Source of the DNA: Rickettsiales bacterium | Lineage (GTDB): Bacteria > Pseudomonadota > Alphaproteobacteria > Rs-D84 | Length of the DNA: 10,331 nucleotides | Direction: 5' to 3' | NCBI GenBank assembly: GCA_031267375.1 | Contig: JAIRZE010000033.1 | Location: forward strand, 1 to 10,331 | Shown here: one piece after another, positions 1 to 6,208 of the stretch | Layout: the number at the start of each line of letters is the position of its first letter | Position numbering within the stretch: position 1 is the stretch's first letter | The notes under the pieces: generated by a model | Told to the model about the DNA's origin: nothing | Databases searched by the model: none | Seen by the model: only the letters and a program-made list of their open reading frames with translations | Position numbers and translations under genes: made by a program

Positions 1-20
1 CTAATTGCTCATTGCTAATT
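1..20. repeat. Truncated arm of a heptanucleotide-repeat palindrome
   Basis: The first 20 bases, read on the minus strand, are 7-nt units of the type ATTAGCA / ATGAGCA / ATTAG. This matches the heptad arms seen at 6611-6737, 8157-8279 and 9436-9584, so it is probably one arm of a similar palindrome whose partner lies left of the window. It is also inside the open frame of the partial lipoprotein gene, encoding roughly I-S-N-E-Q-L. The partner arm cannot be seen, so the palindrome itself is inferred. Confidence 0.45.
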
Positions 21-244
21 ATTTTACCGCCGGCGCCCAAGTAAATGGGCCGCTTTGCGACAATCGCCATAGGGGTCATATCCGAGAATGAAGCGCCGCG
101 CAAAATTCCGGACCATTCGCTGCGCGGCGGAGATTGATATGCGGCGCAACCCAAAAAGAAAAAGAACAAAAGGACAAAAGGGCAAAAGGGCAATGTCCAT
201 CTGCCCTTTTGTCCTTTTGTCCATATATTATTTTTTCTTGTCAT
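1..244 (-). CDS. Putative lipoprotein, partial (C-terminus beyond left edge)
   Basis: The start ATG (244-242) overlaps the TGA stop of the upstream pilin-like gene in an ATGA arrangement, which suggests translational coupling. The frame stays open for 81 codons to the window edge. Residues 1-17 are basic (R3, K4, K10, K13, R15), residues 18-30 form a Leu/Phe-rich hydrophobic stretch (LPFCPFVLLFFFL), and G31-C32 follows: a plausible lipobox with Cys32 as the lipidated residue, although Phe at -3 is not the usual Leu. The mature part seen begins CAAYQSPPRSEW and matches no family I recognise. Much of the signal peptide (about residues 10-24) is encoded by the 172-222 palindrome. A competing 66-codon frame (224-24) uses the same DNA but has no lipobox and no coupling. 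An outer-membrane lipoprotein serving the neighbouring pilus genes is inference. Confidence 0.55.
   Translation of the reverse strand, partial: MTRKNNIWTKGQKGRWTLPFCPFVLLFFFFLGCAAYQSPPRSEWSGILRGASFSDMTPMAIVAKRPIYLGAGGKIISNEQL
172..222. repeat. Octanucleotide-repeat palindrome across a gene start, terminator-like
   Basis: Two 21-nt arms (172-192 and 202-222) pair with a single mismatch around a 9-nt loop. Both arms are built from 8-nt units of the type AAGGACAA / AAGGGCAA, and more such units extend left to about 163. On the minus strand the hairpin is followed by a T-rich run (about 171-152), so it could act as an intrinsic terminator or attenuator after the pilin-like gene. However, it lies inside the coupled lipoprotein reading frame, where it encodes part of the signal peptide. 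The architecture (short tandem units in inverted arms) is shared with the 7-nt palindromes elsewhere in the window. Confidence 0.8.
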
Positions 245-693
245 TGTATAAAAAATGAAACCTCGTTGTCGCCGGATGAAAGGCAGTTCGGTTCTGACTC
301 AAAATTATTCACGCGGATTTTATAAGCCCAATCAGTCTTCACGGTTGTAAAATACGCGCAGTCATTATACGAAAGACCAGTCAGATTCAGCGAAAATTCC
401 GCGCCCAGATTTTCAGAGCGAACGGACCAGTCTTTTCCGATCGGCGGCTTTGCGTTTTTCAATGCGCCGGCCTTTATCAAATATTCCACAGATACATCGG
501 AATAGTCGCCGCGCGCGCCCAGCAGAAGTTTTGTGTTTTTCACAATCTGTTCTATGTCGCTGTTCGCGATAGTGCGGATCTGGCGGTGGCGAATAGTATT
601 GTAAGTCGCAACAGCGGCGGCGGTCATAACGCCTGCTATTGCCAGAACTCCGATTACTTCTATCAGACTGCGCCCGGATTGCTCGCTTTGCAT
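241..693 (-). CDS. Type IV pilin-like protein (class III signal peptide)
   Basis: This is a 150-residue protein with a short leader ending Q-S-G, then R-S-L-I-E and a hydrophobic helix (VIGVLAIAGVMTAAAVATY). That is the prepilin-peptidase site: cleavage after G7 puts Glu12 at mature position +5. Two cysteines near the C-terminus (in NDCAYF and PNCLSS) could form the disulfide-bonded loop typical of type IV pilins. I chose the start at 693 over an upstream ATG at 756 because it gives a normal short leader, follows an AGAGAG Shine-Dalgarno-like stretch and avoids overlapping dnaX. The gene starts 22 bp after the dnaX stop and overlaps the lipoprotein start, so the three may be cotranscribed. 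The family resembles the PilS/PilA-like pilins of conjugative or T4b systems; whether it is a major or minor pilin cannot be told. Confidence 0.8.
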   Translation of the reverse strand: MQSEQSGRSLIEVIGVLAIAGVMTAAAVATYNTIRHRQIRTIANSDIEQIVKNTKLLLGARGDYSDVSVEYLIKAGALKNAKPPIGKDWSVRSENLGAEFSLNLTGLSYNDCAYFTTVKTDWAYKIRVNNFESEPNCLSSGDNEVSFFIQ

Positions 694-715
694 TTTATCT
701 CTCTCTTGGTTTATT

Positions 716-2149
716 TTATTTGACGGAAACAATTTCTGCACCGGCGAATAAATCAAGCGCGGCGGCGACAGCTGGATCGGATTTTGCTTCCTCGGCCTTT
801 TTTTCGGCCTGCTCGCGCAGCTCTTGAATAAATTGCGCAGTCGGTTTAATTTCAGGTTCGGGCTCTACCCCCGCCCTTGCGGCGGGGGTCGCGACGAAGT
901 CGCGGGGGGTGGGTTCATTTGTATTATTATTTAACCCACCCCCGACCGCTTCGCGACCTGCCCCCCCCGCAAGGGCGGGGGCATTTGCGCGTTGCGCAAA
1001 TTTAGTTGTTTCTTGTTCCAGCAAAGCTGGAATGGGCGGCATATCCGCGATATGCATCAGGCGCACGACCAGCATATCAAAGCACTGCTTTTGATTGCCG
1101 GCTTTTTGCATTTCTTCCACGCTGGCCACCATAACCTGCCAGATGCGCGACAGAGTATTCAAAGTCGCGGTTTCATTTATTTTATTTATCTGAGCGCGCT
1201 GATCGGCCGTATATGGCGCGGTCTCTGAATCACCCAATCGCAAAGACGGATGCATACGCGTCGCCCAGTGCGTCCATTCCATCATATCGGAAAGCAGCAT
1301 AGCCAAATCCGCGCCGCTGCCGTACATATCGTCAACTTTGGTCAGCGCGGCCGCCGTGTCGCCGGATAGTAAAATCCGCATAAAGTCCACAACCGCGCCG
1401 CGATCCGCGCGCTTTAACATTTCCAAAACCGCAACCTCGCTTACTTTGCCGCCTGTCTGGGCGATTGCCTGGTCCAACAATGAAACCCCGTCGCGGGCGG
1501 ATCCGTCGGCAGCGCGCGCGATTAATTCGTTCGCGCCATCTGATAACTCAATACCCTCTTGCGCGGCCATCCAAGCGAAGTGTTTCTTTAATGTTTCAAC
1601 CGGAATGCGAACCAGGTCAAACCGCTGGCAGCGGGATAAAATGGTCACGGGAACTTTCCGAATTTCTGTGGTAGCCAGGATAAAAACGATATGCTCTGGC
1701 GGCTCTTCCAAAGTCTTTAACAACGCATTGAAAGCGCTGGTGGAAAGCATATGAACTTCGTCAATTATATAGACTTTATAGCGGCCGTTTGTGGGGCGGT
1801 ATTGGGCGGAATCCAGAATATCGCGCATATTGTCAACGCCGGTGTGGGACGCGGCGTCAATTTCCAGAACATCAATATGCTGACCCGCGGCGATCGCGCG
1901 GCAGTTTTCGCACTTTCCGCAAGGGGTTGCGGTCGCCTTGTCAGACGAAGTACAGTTCAAAGCCTTGGCCAGGATTCTGGCAGTAGATGTCTTTCCGGTT
2001 CCGCGAATGCCGGTAAAGATATAGGCGTGCGCGATGCGGTCGGTGTTTATTGCGGTGGTGAGTGTTTTGACAAGAACATCTTGTCCGATAAGGGACGCGA
2101 AATCCTGGCTGCGGTATTTTCGTGCAAGAACGGTATAGCTTTCTGACAT
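716..2149 (-). CDS. dnaX: DNA polymerase III subunit gamma/tau
   Basis: This is the AAA+ clamp-loader subunit that, with delta and delta', opens and loads the sliding clamp. Visible motifs are Walker A (GIRGTGKT, residues 47-54), the zinc-binding cysteines C66, C77, C80 and C83, Walker B with DEVH (130-133), sensor 1 (ATT, 159-161) and the SRC arginine finger (172-174). The lid and collar domains run to about residue 380. Residues about 390-427 are encoded by a 114-bp GC-rich palindrome inserted in frame (868-981). The tail (SDPAVAAALDLFAGAEIVSVK, 457-477, slightly abridged: ends AEIVSVK) resembles the end of alphaproteobacterial DnaX, but at 477 residues the protein seems shorter than the usual 550-650, so the tau-specific domains are reduced or missing. 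The ATG at 2149 follows GAAGGA at good spacing and lies behind a promoter candidate. Confidence 0.96.
   Translation of the reverse strand: MSESYTVLARKYRSQDFASLIGQDVLVKTLTTAINTDRIAHAYIFTGIRGTGKTSTARILAKALNCTSSDKATATPCGKCENCRAIAAGQHIDVLEIDAASHTGVDNMRDILDSAQYRPTNGRYKVYIIDEVHMLSTSAFNALLKTLEEPPEHIVFILATTEIRKVPVTILSRCQRFDLVRIPVETLKKHFAWMAAQEGIELSDGANELIARAADGSARDGVSLLDQAIAQTGGKVSEVAVLEMLKRADRGAVVDFMRILLSGDTAAALTKVDDMYGSGADLAMLLSDMMEWTHWATRMHPSLRLGDSETAPYTADQRAQINKINETATLNTLSRIWQVMVASVEEMQKAGNQKQCFDMLVVRLMHIADMPPIPALLEQETTKFAQRANAPALAGGAGREAVGGGLNNNTNEPTPRDFVATPAARAGVEPEPEIKPTAQFIQELREQAEKKAEEAKSDPAVAAALDLFAGAEIVSVK
868..981. repeat. 114-bp GC-rich palindromic element inserted in frame in dnaX
   Basis: The outer arms 868-888 and 961-981 pair at 20 of 21 positions and the inner arms 905-915 and 933-943 pair perfectly. 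Between them lie a small hairpin (CGCGAC GAA GTCGCG, 890-904) on one side and a related segment on the other. The loop is 17 AT-rich bases (916-932). The length is 38 codons, and the translation (A-G-G-x-G-R-E-A-V, G-G-G-L-N-N-N, T-P-R-D-F-V) is low-complexity linker between the clamp-loader core and the C-terminal tail. The order of parts (C5/G5 arm, hairpin, GGGGGTGGG motif) repeats that at the ends of the 5584-6182 cassette, suggesting a miniature relative of that element. Confidence 0.88.
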
Positions 2150-2171
2150 ATTGATTCCTTCTTTGGGTTAT

Positions 2172-2199
2172 AGAATAGCAAAAATAATCGTTTGTGCAA
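2172..2199 (-). promoter_or_regulatory. Candidate sigma70-type promoter for dnaX
   Basis: Read on the minus strand, TTGCAC (2199-2194) is followed after 16 bp by TATTCT (2177-2172). Then come a purine-rich Shine-Dalgarno site (GAAGGA) and the dnaX ATG at 2149. Its -35 box overlaps that of the divergent promoter candidate for the 2242 gene, so the two could interfere or share control. Called by eye from consensus only. Confidence 0.45.
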
Positions 2200-2220
2200 C
2201 ATTAAGTTTTATGATAAAAT
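2192..2220 (+). promoter_or_regulatory. Candidate sigma70-type promoter for the Cys-rich exported protein gene
   Basis: TTGTGC (2192-2197) and TAAAAT (2215-2220) are separated by 17 bp, just upstream of an AAGAGGG ribosome-binding site and the ATG at 2242. The -35 box overlaps that of the divergent dnaX promoter candidate in the 92-bp intergenic gap. Called from consensus only. Confidence 0.45.
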
Positions 2221-2241
2221 AACACGCAAGAGGGTTTATAT

Positions 2242-5200
2242 ATGAGAAAATTTTCGCTGAAATTAATCGGTCTTTTTGCCGGGGTTCTGGCCCTGCCCGT
2301 TGCCGCGTATTCCGCAACCGGGGGGAATCTGACCGCGCGCCCGTCCGTTATGGCCGCCGCCGCAGTGCGCCAGCCGACTATGGCCGCGCACCTGCTGGGT
2401 ATGGTAAGTGTCAGCGGCGGAACAACGACTACGACGACAGCGGACACCTATACCTGCGATCATCCGGCGCCGACACAGCTGACCGCGGCGCGTTGCATCA
2501 CGCGCTATGAGTCCTGCCTGCGCGGCGAAAATGTCTGCGGCGAACATTTTGAGCAATGCTATGACAAAAAGCGCTTTAACCAGAATAAAATTATGTGCCA
2601 GGATGTCTTGGCAACCTGCCCGGCGGACGCTATCAAGGGCATTTACGGCATAACCGTCAGCCAGTCCGACGATTCCGCGGCCGCGAACAGGGCGCTGTGC
2701 GACGGCGAATGGAAAGTTGTAAAGCGCACATTCAGCCCGGCTTTGCCAGACCTGGATTACGCGGGCGGATCGCGCATTGACGAATGGGTGCGCGGCGGAT
2801 CGTCTTGGGCGGCCGGCAACGCGGTTTCAACTTGCAAGGCGATTGCTGATTCCTGCATAACCAAAGCCTGCAAGGATTCCCCGCAAAAGTGCTTTATCAA
2901 CAGATTGCTGACAACGGACGAATCCGCGGAGTTGCAGAATATCGCTAATTCTATAAAGCTGGACGAAACACCTGTGGATAACGGCGCGGCTACGGATGCA
3001 AACGGCTCTTCCACGACATTGTTCGGCGGCGCGACGACTACGCGCGTGGACGCCACTATGTTTGATACCTATATCGGCAATATGACCTGGTCGGAAATAG
3101 AGGTCAAGAATTATATCAAGGGCCAGTGCCGCGAAACAGTCGGCGGAAACAAATGGTGCTATATCGCGTCCATTGCGCCAACCGGAATGCCGTCGGAACA
3201 AGATCTAAACGATCCGTTTAACCAGGACGAAGTCTATCAGGACTTTATGATAGACGGTGTTGGCGCGCGGTTCAAGGCTATGCAGGCGAAAATCAAAGAA
3301 TGGTTCGCAGCCCAGGTCCTGACCTCGCTTTATTCCTGCAAAACGGAAATGATTAATTGCGCGGTGAACGCGTGCGGCCAGGGAAATCCTGTGAAATGCT
3401 ATGGCAAGGCGAAAGATGCGAACGGCACGACCGATATTAAAACCGCGGGCCTGGGAATAGATAGCTCCTGCCCCAGCATTATAAATAATACCCAAGCGTG
3501 CAAAGACATCTTTGTTGAAAAAGATACATCGGGCAGTGCTTGGGCCGCGGTCTGGACAAATGACAAAACGAAAGCGATTGCGGATTTGAATATCCAGCTG
3601 TCCAAGATGTATAATGACCAGTCTATCGCGAAAATGCGGATGCAGTGCACCAACTCGGCAGAGGCCTGCGTGCGCGACAGATGCGGAAACGATTTCTCGC
3701 AGTGCTTTGTCAATGGCGCGGAAAGCACGCTCAATTCCATTGCAAACGGCACTTTTGGCAAAGACGGCACGATCAGCGGCCTGCAAGCCGGAGGCTTTTC
3801 CAAGGATATGGCAAGGGGGCTGTGCATATTGTCCGTAAAGAAAATAGCGGCCTGCCAGAATTACTTTGATTACCAGTACGCGAAATCCGAAGGCAATAAT
3901 TTTAACTCCACTGATTCCTGGGGAACAGGATTCAGCGCGAACAATGCCTGGAACGGAATGCAGAATCTGGATACGACAAAGGGCGTCGCAACTTGCACCG
4001 CGTCCAAGACTTATTACAAGACACCTGATGTCGGCGAAGACGACAAAGTAAAGCGCGACGCATCCGGCGCGATAATATACGGCGGTTCTGAATTGGAAAG
4101 CGAAGATGAAGTCTGCGTCGGCCAGGAACAGAATATATTTAACGAGCTGATAGCGGCGGTATCCAGCGAGGCTCAGCAGTCCATTATCCAAGCGCGAAAC
4201 GCGGCGAAAGAATCCTGCCGCGCAAAGAATGGCAATGCGAATTCTCTGATGCCGGCGTATCTGTGGGCAAAAGTGCCGGATGAAATACCGGAAAACTATG
4301 CGGTAATGGGACTGGGGGAAAATCGCGCAAAGGACGATACTGCGGATTTGTGGGGCTCTTTCTGCCAGGTTCGCGTGACGGTGTCGGGCGATTCTATGAT
4401 TCAAAAGCTGTTTACCGACGGGTACAAGGACAAGAATGGGGCATTAAAAAAATGCAACAGCGACGCCTATTTCTCGCTTGGGGACACGGCGACTTGCGGT
4501 TCAAATATAACCCAGGATTGCTTGAACGCGATAGAGAATGAGATAAAGAACAGCACGACCTTGTCCGCGTCTGAAAAAAACTGGGCTGAAAAGAACAAGA
4601 ACACGGTGGGCTTCCTGTCGGTTTTGGGTGGCGGAGCATTGGGCGGCGTTGGCGGAAATTTGCTGGGGGATAAAATCGGCGACTTGTTCAGCTCTTCCAA
4701 AAAGGTGAGTGAATCAGAAGCTGCGGCAATAGCGAATGCCTGCAACGGCGCGGTTGGGATAACCCCGGACTATGCGGATACAACTGGCGGCGCGAACGCA
4801 ACCAGCTATACCGCGATAACGGGAACCGTTACCACGGCGCGGGAAGAATATGACACCGCTGTCGCGGCCGCAACTATTGCAAATAACGAAGCAGCATCTG
4901 CGAAAACCGATTACGATACTGCGGTCGCAACAAAGATTGGTTTAGGCGCCGGTCAGTTGCCAGATGATAAATATCGTGAAAATGTAAACGCTAAAAATAA
5001 TATCTATACGGATAAAGCAAACGCGGCGGCGATTGCCAATAACAATGTCAACCTGGCAAAAAGCAAATTAGATGCAGCGAATTCCTCGGCTGGCACACAG
5101 CTGCAAGATTTGTTCAAATCTACGCCGACACAGGTTGCGAGCGGCCAGGCAAACTATCGTTGCACGGCAGGCACAGCCACGACTGCGCCGGTATGCACCC

Positions 5201-5538
5201 GTGTTGCCAGCAATGCAATCGGGACCGGGACTTATACCTATACCCAGGCGGACGAGCTGCTTAAAAATTGGAAAACCACATATTGCGGCAACAATATGAA
5301 AACGGCGACCAATAATAACAAGGCAAAGATGTGGTCAACGGTCGCAGGAACTGTTATCGGCGGAATTGCTACTCCGCTGATGGTGACCAGCAGCATCCAG
5401 AACGGCTTGAACGCGAAAGAAGAAGCCAAGAAAGATGCGGCGGTTGCGGAATGGTTCAGCAATGTGGGTGATAAGATCCATTGCTATATCGGAACGAAGC
5501 GGGTTGGCTCTTACGGCGATCCAATCGCAATAAAGTAA
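2242..5538 (+). CDS. Large exported cysteine-rich protein of unknown function
   Basis: This 1098-residue protein starts with a Sec signal peptide (basic MRKFSLK, hydrophobic LIGLFAGVLALPVAA, likely cleaved near residues 23-25), so it acts outside the inner membrane. The first half holds four spaced copies of a triple-cysteine motif: C92-x6-C99-x6-C106, C205-x4-C210-x6-C217, C373-x4-C378-x7-C386 and C476-x4-C481-x6-C488; the third cysteine is followed by Phe or Tyr. Many more cysteines suggest extensive disulfides. Two glycine-zipper-like hydrophobic segments lie near residues 788-815 and 1029-1050 and could span or insert into a membrane. Between them is an Ala/Asn-rich, probably coiled-coil stretch (about 863-945) whose DNA is locally richer in A and T, possibly a later insertion. 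AAGAGGG precedes the ATG. I do not recognise the family. A surface or secretion role beside the pilin genes is inference; similarity in style to Cys-rich conjugation proteins such as TraN is only superficial. Confidence 0.9.
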   Translation: MRKFSLKLIGLFAGVLALPVAAYSATGGNLTARPSVMAAAAVRQPTMAAHLLGMVSVSGGTTTTTTADTYTCDHPAPTQLTAARCITRYESCLRGENVCGEHFEQCYDKKRFNQNKIMCQDVLATCPADAIKGIYGITVSQSDDSAAANRALCDGEWKVVKRTFSPALPDLDYAGGSRIDEWVRGGSSWAAGNAVSTCKAIADSCITKACKDSPQKCFINRLLTTDESAELQNIANSIKLDETPVDNGAATDANGSSTTLFGGATTTRVDATMFDTYIGNMTWSEIEVKNYIKGQCRETVGGNKWCYIASIAPTGMPSEQDLNDPFNQDEVYQDFMIDGVGARFKAMQAKIKEWFAAQVLTSLYSCKTEMINCAVNACGQGNPVKCYGKAKDANGTTDIKTAGLGIDSSCPSIINNTQACKDIFVEKDTSGSAWAAVWTNDKTKAIADLNIQLSKMYNDQSIAKMRMQCTNSAEACVRDRCGNDFSQCFVNGAESTLNSIANGTFGKDGTISGLQAGGFSKDMARGLCILSVKKIAACQNYFDYQYAKSEGNNFNSTDSWGTGFSANNAWNGMQNLDTTKGVATCTASKTYYKTPDVGEDDKVKRDASGAIIYGGSELESEDEVCVGQEQNIFNELIAAVSSEAQQSIIQARNAAKESCRAKNGNANSLMPAYLWAKVPDEIPENYAVMGLGENRAKDDTADLWGSFCQVRVTVSGDSMIQKLFTDGYKDKNGALKKCNSDAYFSLGDTATCGSNITQDCLNAIENEIKNSTTLSASEKNWAEKNKNTVGFLSVLGGGALGGVGGNLLGDKIGDLFSSSKKVSESEAAAIANACNGAVGITPDYADTTGGANATSYTAITGTVTTAREEYDTAVAAATIANNEAASAKTDYDTAVATKIGLGAGQLPDDKYRENVNAKNNIYTDKANAAAIANNNVNLAKSKLDAANSSAGTQLQDLFKSTPTQVASGQANYRCTAGTATTAPVCTRVASNAIGTGTYTYTQADELLKNWKTTYCGNNMKTATNNNKAKMWSTVAGTVIGGIATPLMVTSSIQNGLNAKEEAKKDAAVAEWFSNVGDKIHCYIGTKRVGSYGDPIAIK

Positions 5539-5565
5539 GCTCTGTATAAAAGTAAGTTCTGTATA
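5532..5565. repeat. 17-bp tandem duplication at the end of the Cys-rich gene
   Basis: Two adjacent 17-bp copies, 5532-5548 and 5549-5565 (AAAGTAAGYTCTGTATA), differ only at one C/T position. The first copy contains the stop codon of the 1098-residue gene. It looks like a simple local duplication next to the cassette at 5584. Confidence 0.8.
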
Positions 5566-5583
5566 GTATATTTCATTTAATAC

Positions 5584-5629
5584 TTAAACTCGGTATAAAC
5601 ACCTGCCCCCGCTTGCGGGGGCGGGATAG
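5584..5629 (+). repeat. Left 46-bp terminal inverted repeat of the endonuclease cassette
   Basis: It begins TTAAACTCGGTATAA and continues into a self-complementary core, CTGCCCCCGC TTGCGGGGGC. It pairs with 6137-6182 with a single A/G difference. The core could itself form a short GC hairpin resembling a REP sequence. Confidence 0.92.
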
Positions 5630-5674
5630 AGTTGGCTTACGAGCGCAGCGAGTTAGCAACTCTTGGGTGGGGGC
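5629..5674 (+). repeat. Left subterminal hairpin and 13-bp inverted repeat
   Basis: At 5629-5662 the flanks GAGTTGGCT and AGCAACTC pair with one bulge around a CGAGC..GCGAG inner stem. CTTGGGTGGGGGC at 5662-5674 is the exact inverse of 6094-6106. The segment can be read through in frame from a TTG at 5632, but the endonuclease more likely starts at 5695. Confidence 0.8.
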
Positions 5675-5694
5675 AAACCCTGGAAATACTAAAA

Positions 5695-6093
5695 ATGCCA
5701 ACCGTTCATCCCAATCATATTATCCGCGCAAAAGAACTCCGTGCAGAGGCTTCCAAAGCAGAGCGTTTATTCTGGTGGAAAATCAAAGATAATAAATTGG
5801 GATTTCAATTTCGCCGCCAGTATTCAATCCCTCCGTATTTTGCCGACTTTGTATGTTTAGAAAAGATGCTGATTGTTGAATTGGACGGCCAGCAACACTT
5901 GAAAGATAAAGACTTGGGGTACGACAGCCGCCGAACTGATTTTCTGAAATCCGCGGGCTGGACATTGATAAGAATTCCGAATTATGCGATTTATAAACAC
6001 TTGAATAATATTACTGAAATTCTGGCAATGTATTTGCGAGATGAAATTACGAAAGATGTGTTTGTGGAAAAGTACGGGCAAATTTCAGGGTAA
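5695..6093 (+). CDS. DUF559 / Vsr-like endonuclease domain protein
   Basis: This 132-residue protein is almost entirely one DUF559 domain, a PD-(D/E)XK nuclease fold related to very-short-patch repair endonucleases. The family layout is clear: I-R-A-K-E-L-R with Glu23, the RRQY motif (40-43), DFVCLE (51-56), VELDGQQH (61-68) with Glu62 and Asp64 as likely metal-binding residues, and a C-terminal YDSRR...LIRIPN section. These enzymes are expected to cut or nick DNA; the target is unknown. An in-frame TTG at 5632 would add 21 residues encoded by the cassette repeat; I prefer the ATG at 5695 because the domain begins just after it. No strong ribosome-binding site is seen. The gene fills the space between the subterminal repeats exactly, stopping 0-1 bases before the right one. 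Confidence 0.9.
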   Translation: MPTVHPNHIIRAKELRAEASKAERLFWWKIKDNKLGFQFRRQYSIPPYFADFVCLEKMLIVELDGQQHLKDKDLGYDSRRTDFLKSAGWTLIRIPNYAIYKHLNNITEILAMYLRDEITKDVFVEKYGQISG

Positions 6094-6138
6094 GCCCCCA
6101 CCCAAGATTGCCTTCGGCAACAAGTTGCCGGGCAATCT
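6094..6138 (-). repeat. Right subterminal 13-bp inverted repeat and hairpin
   Basis: GCCCCCACCCAAG at 6094-6106 is the exact inverse of 5662-5674 and follows the endonuclease stop directly. The hairpin at 6105-6138 has a near-perfect nested stem (AGATTGCC and GGCAATCT outside, CGGCAAC and GTTGCCG inside, loop AA). It is strong enough to be a transcription stop for the gene, although no T-run follows. Confidence 0.85.
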
Positions 6139-6182
6139 ATCCCGCCCCCGCAAGCGGGGGCAGGTGCTTATACCGAGTTTAA
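6137..6182 (-). repeat. Right 46-bp terminal inverted repeat of the endonuclease cassette
   Basis: This is the inverse of 5584-5629 with one mismatch. It holds the GC-rich self-complementary core (6144-6164) and ends ACCGAGTTTAA. Confidence 0.92.
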
Positions 6183-6208
6183 CGGCAAATTAATAACAAA
6201 TTTTTCCC

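Larger units (their letters stand above)
5584..6182. mobile_element. Endonuclease cassette with 46-bp terminal inverted repeats
   Basis: A 599-bp unit is bounded by 46-bp inverted repeats (5584-5629 and 6137-6182, 45 of 46 positions matching). Inside these on each side are a long hairpin and then a perfect 13-bp subterminal inverted repeat (5662-5674 and 6094-6106) that abuts a single gene for a DUF559/Vsr-like endonuclease. Both outer ends read TTAA, which is a possible target site but cannot be distinguished from the inverted repeat itself. No known transposase is present. The near-identity of the arms implies recent insertion or active maintenance. The best reading is a small mobile or selfish cassette in which the nuclease acts on the repeats, or a nuclease gene trapped between two palindromes; mobility is inferred. 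Confidence 0.75.

Noticed and set aside
24..224. 66-codon minus-strand frame starting inside the 172-222 palindrome
   Set aside because: It overlaps the better-supported lipoprotein frame (ATGA coupling, lipobox, open to the edge), and its composition after the repeat (Arg-rich) looks like an alternative-frame translation.
3205..4404. 399-codon minus-strand open frame
   Set aside because: It lies antisense within the Cys-rich exported protein gene, which has a signal peptide, ribosome-binding site and structured cysteine motifs; the antisense translation has no recognisable features.
5632..5694. TTG-initiated N-terminal extension of the endonuclease
   Set aside because: The extra 21 residues are encoded by the cassette's subterminal repeat and are not part of the DUF559 domain; the ATG at 5695 is sufficient.
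5584..6182. The two cassette ends as ordinary rho-independent terminators of flanking genes
   Set aside because: The arms are far longer than needed, match each other across 46 bp including the non-GC ends, and lack T-runs.
5584..6182. TTAA target-site duplication as proof of transposition
   Set aside because: TTAA is self-complementary and belongs to the inverted repeat at both ends, so it cannot be distinguished from the repeat without an empty-site comparison.
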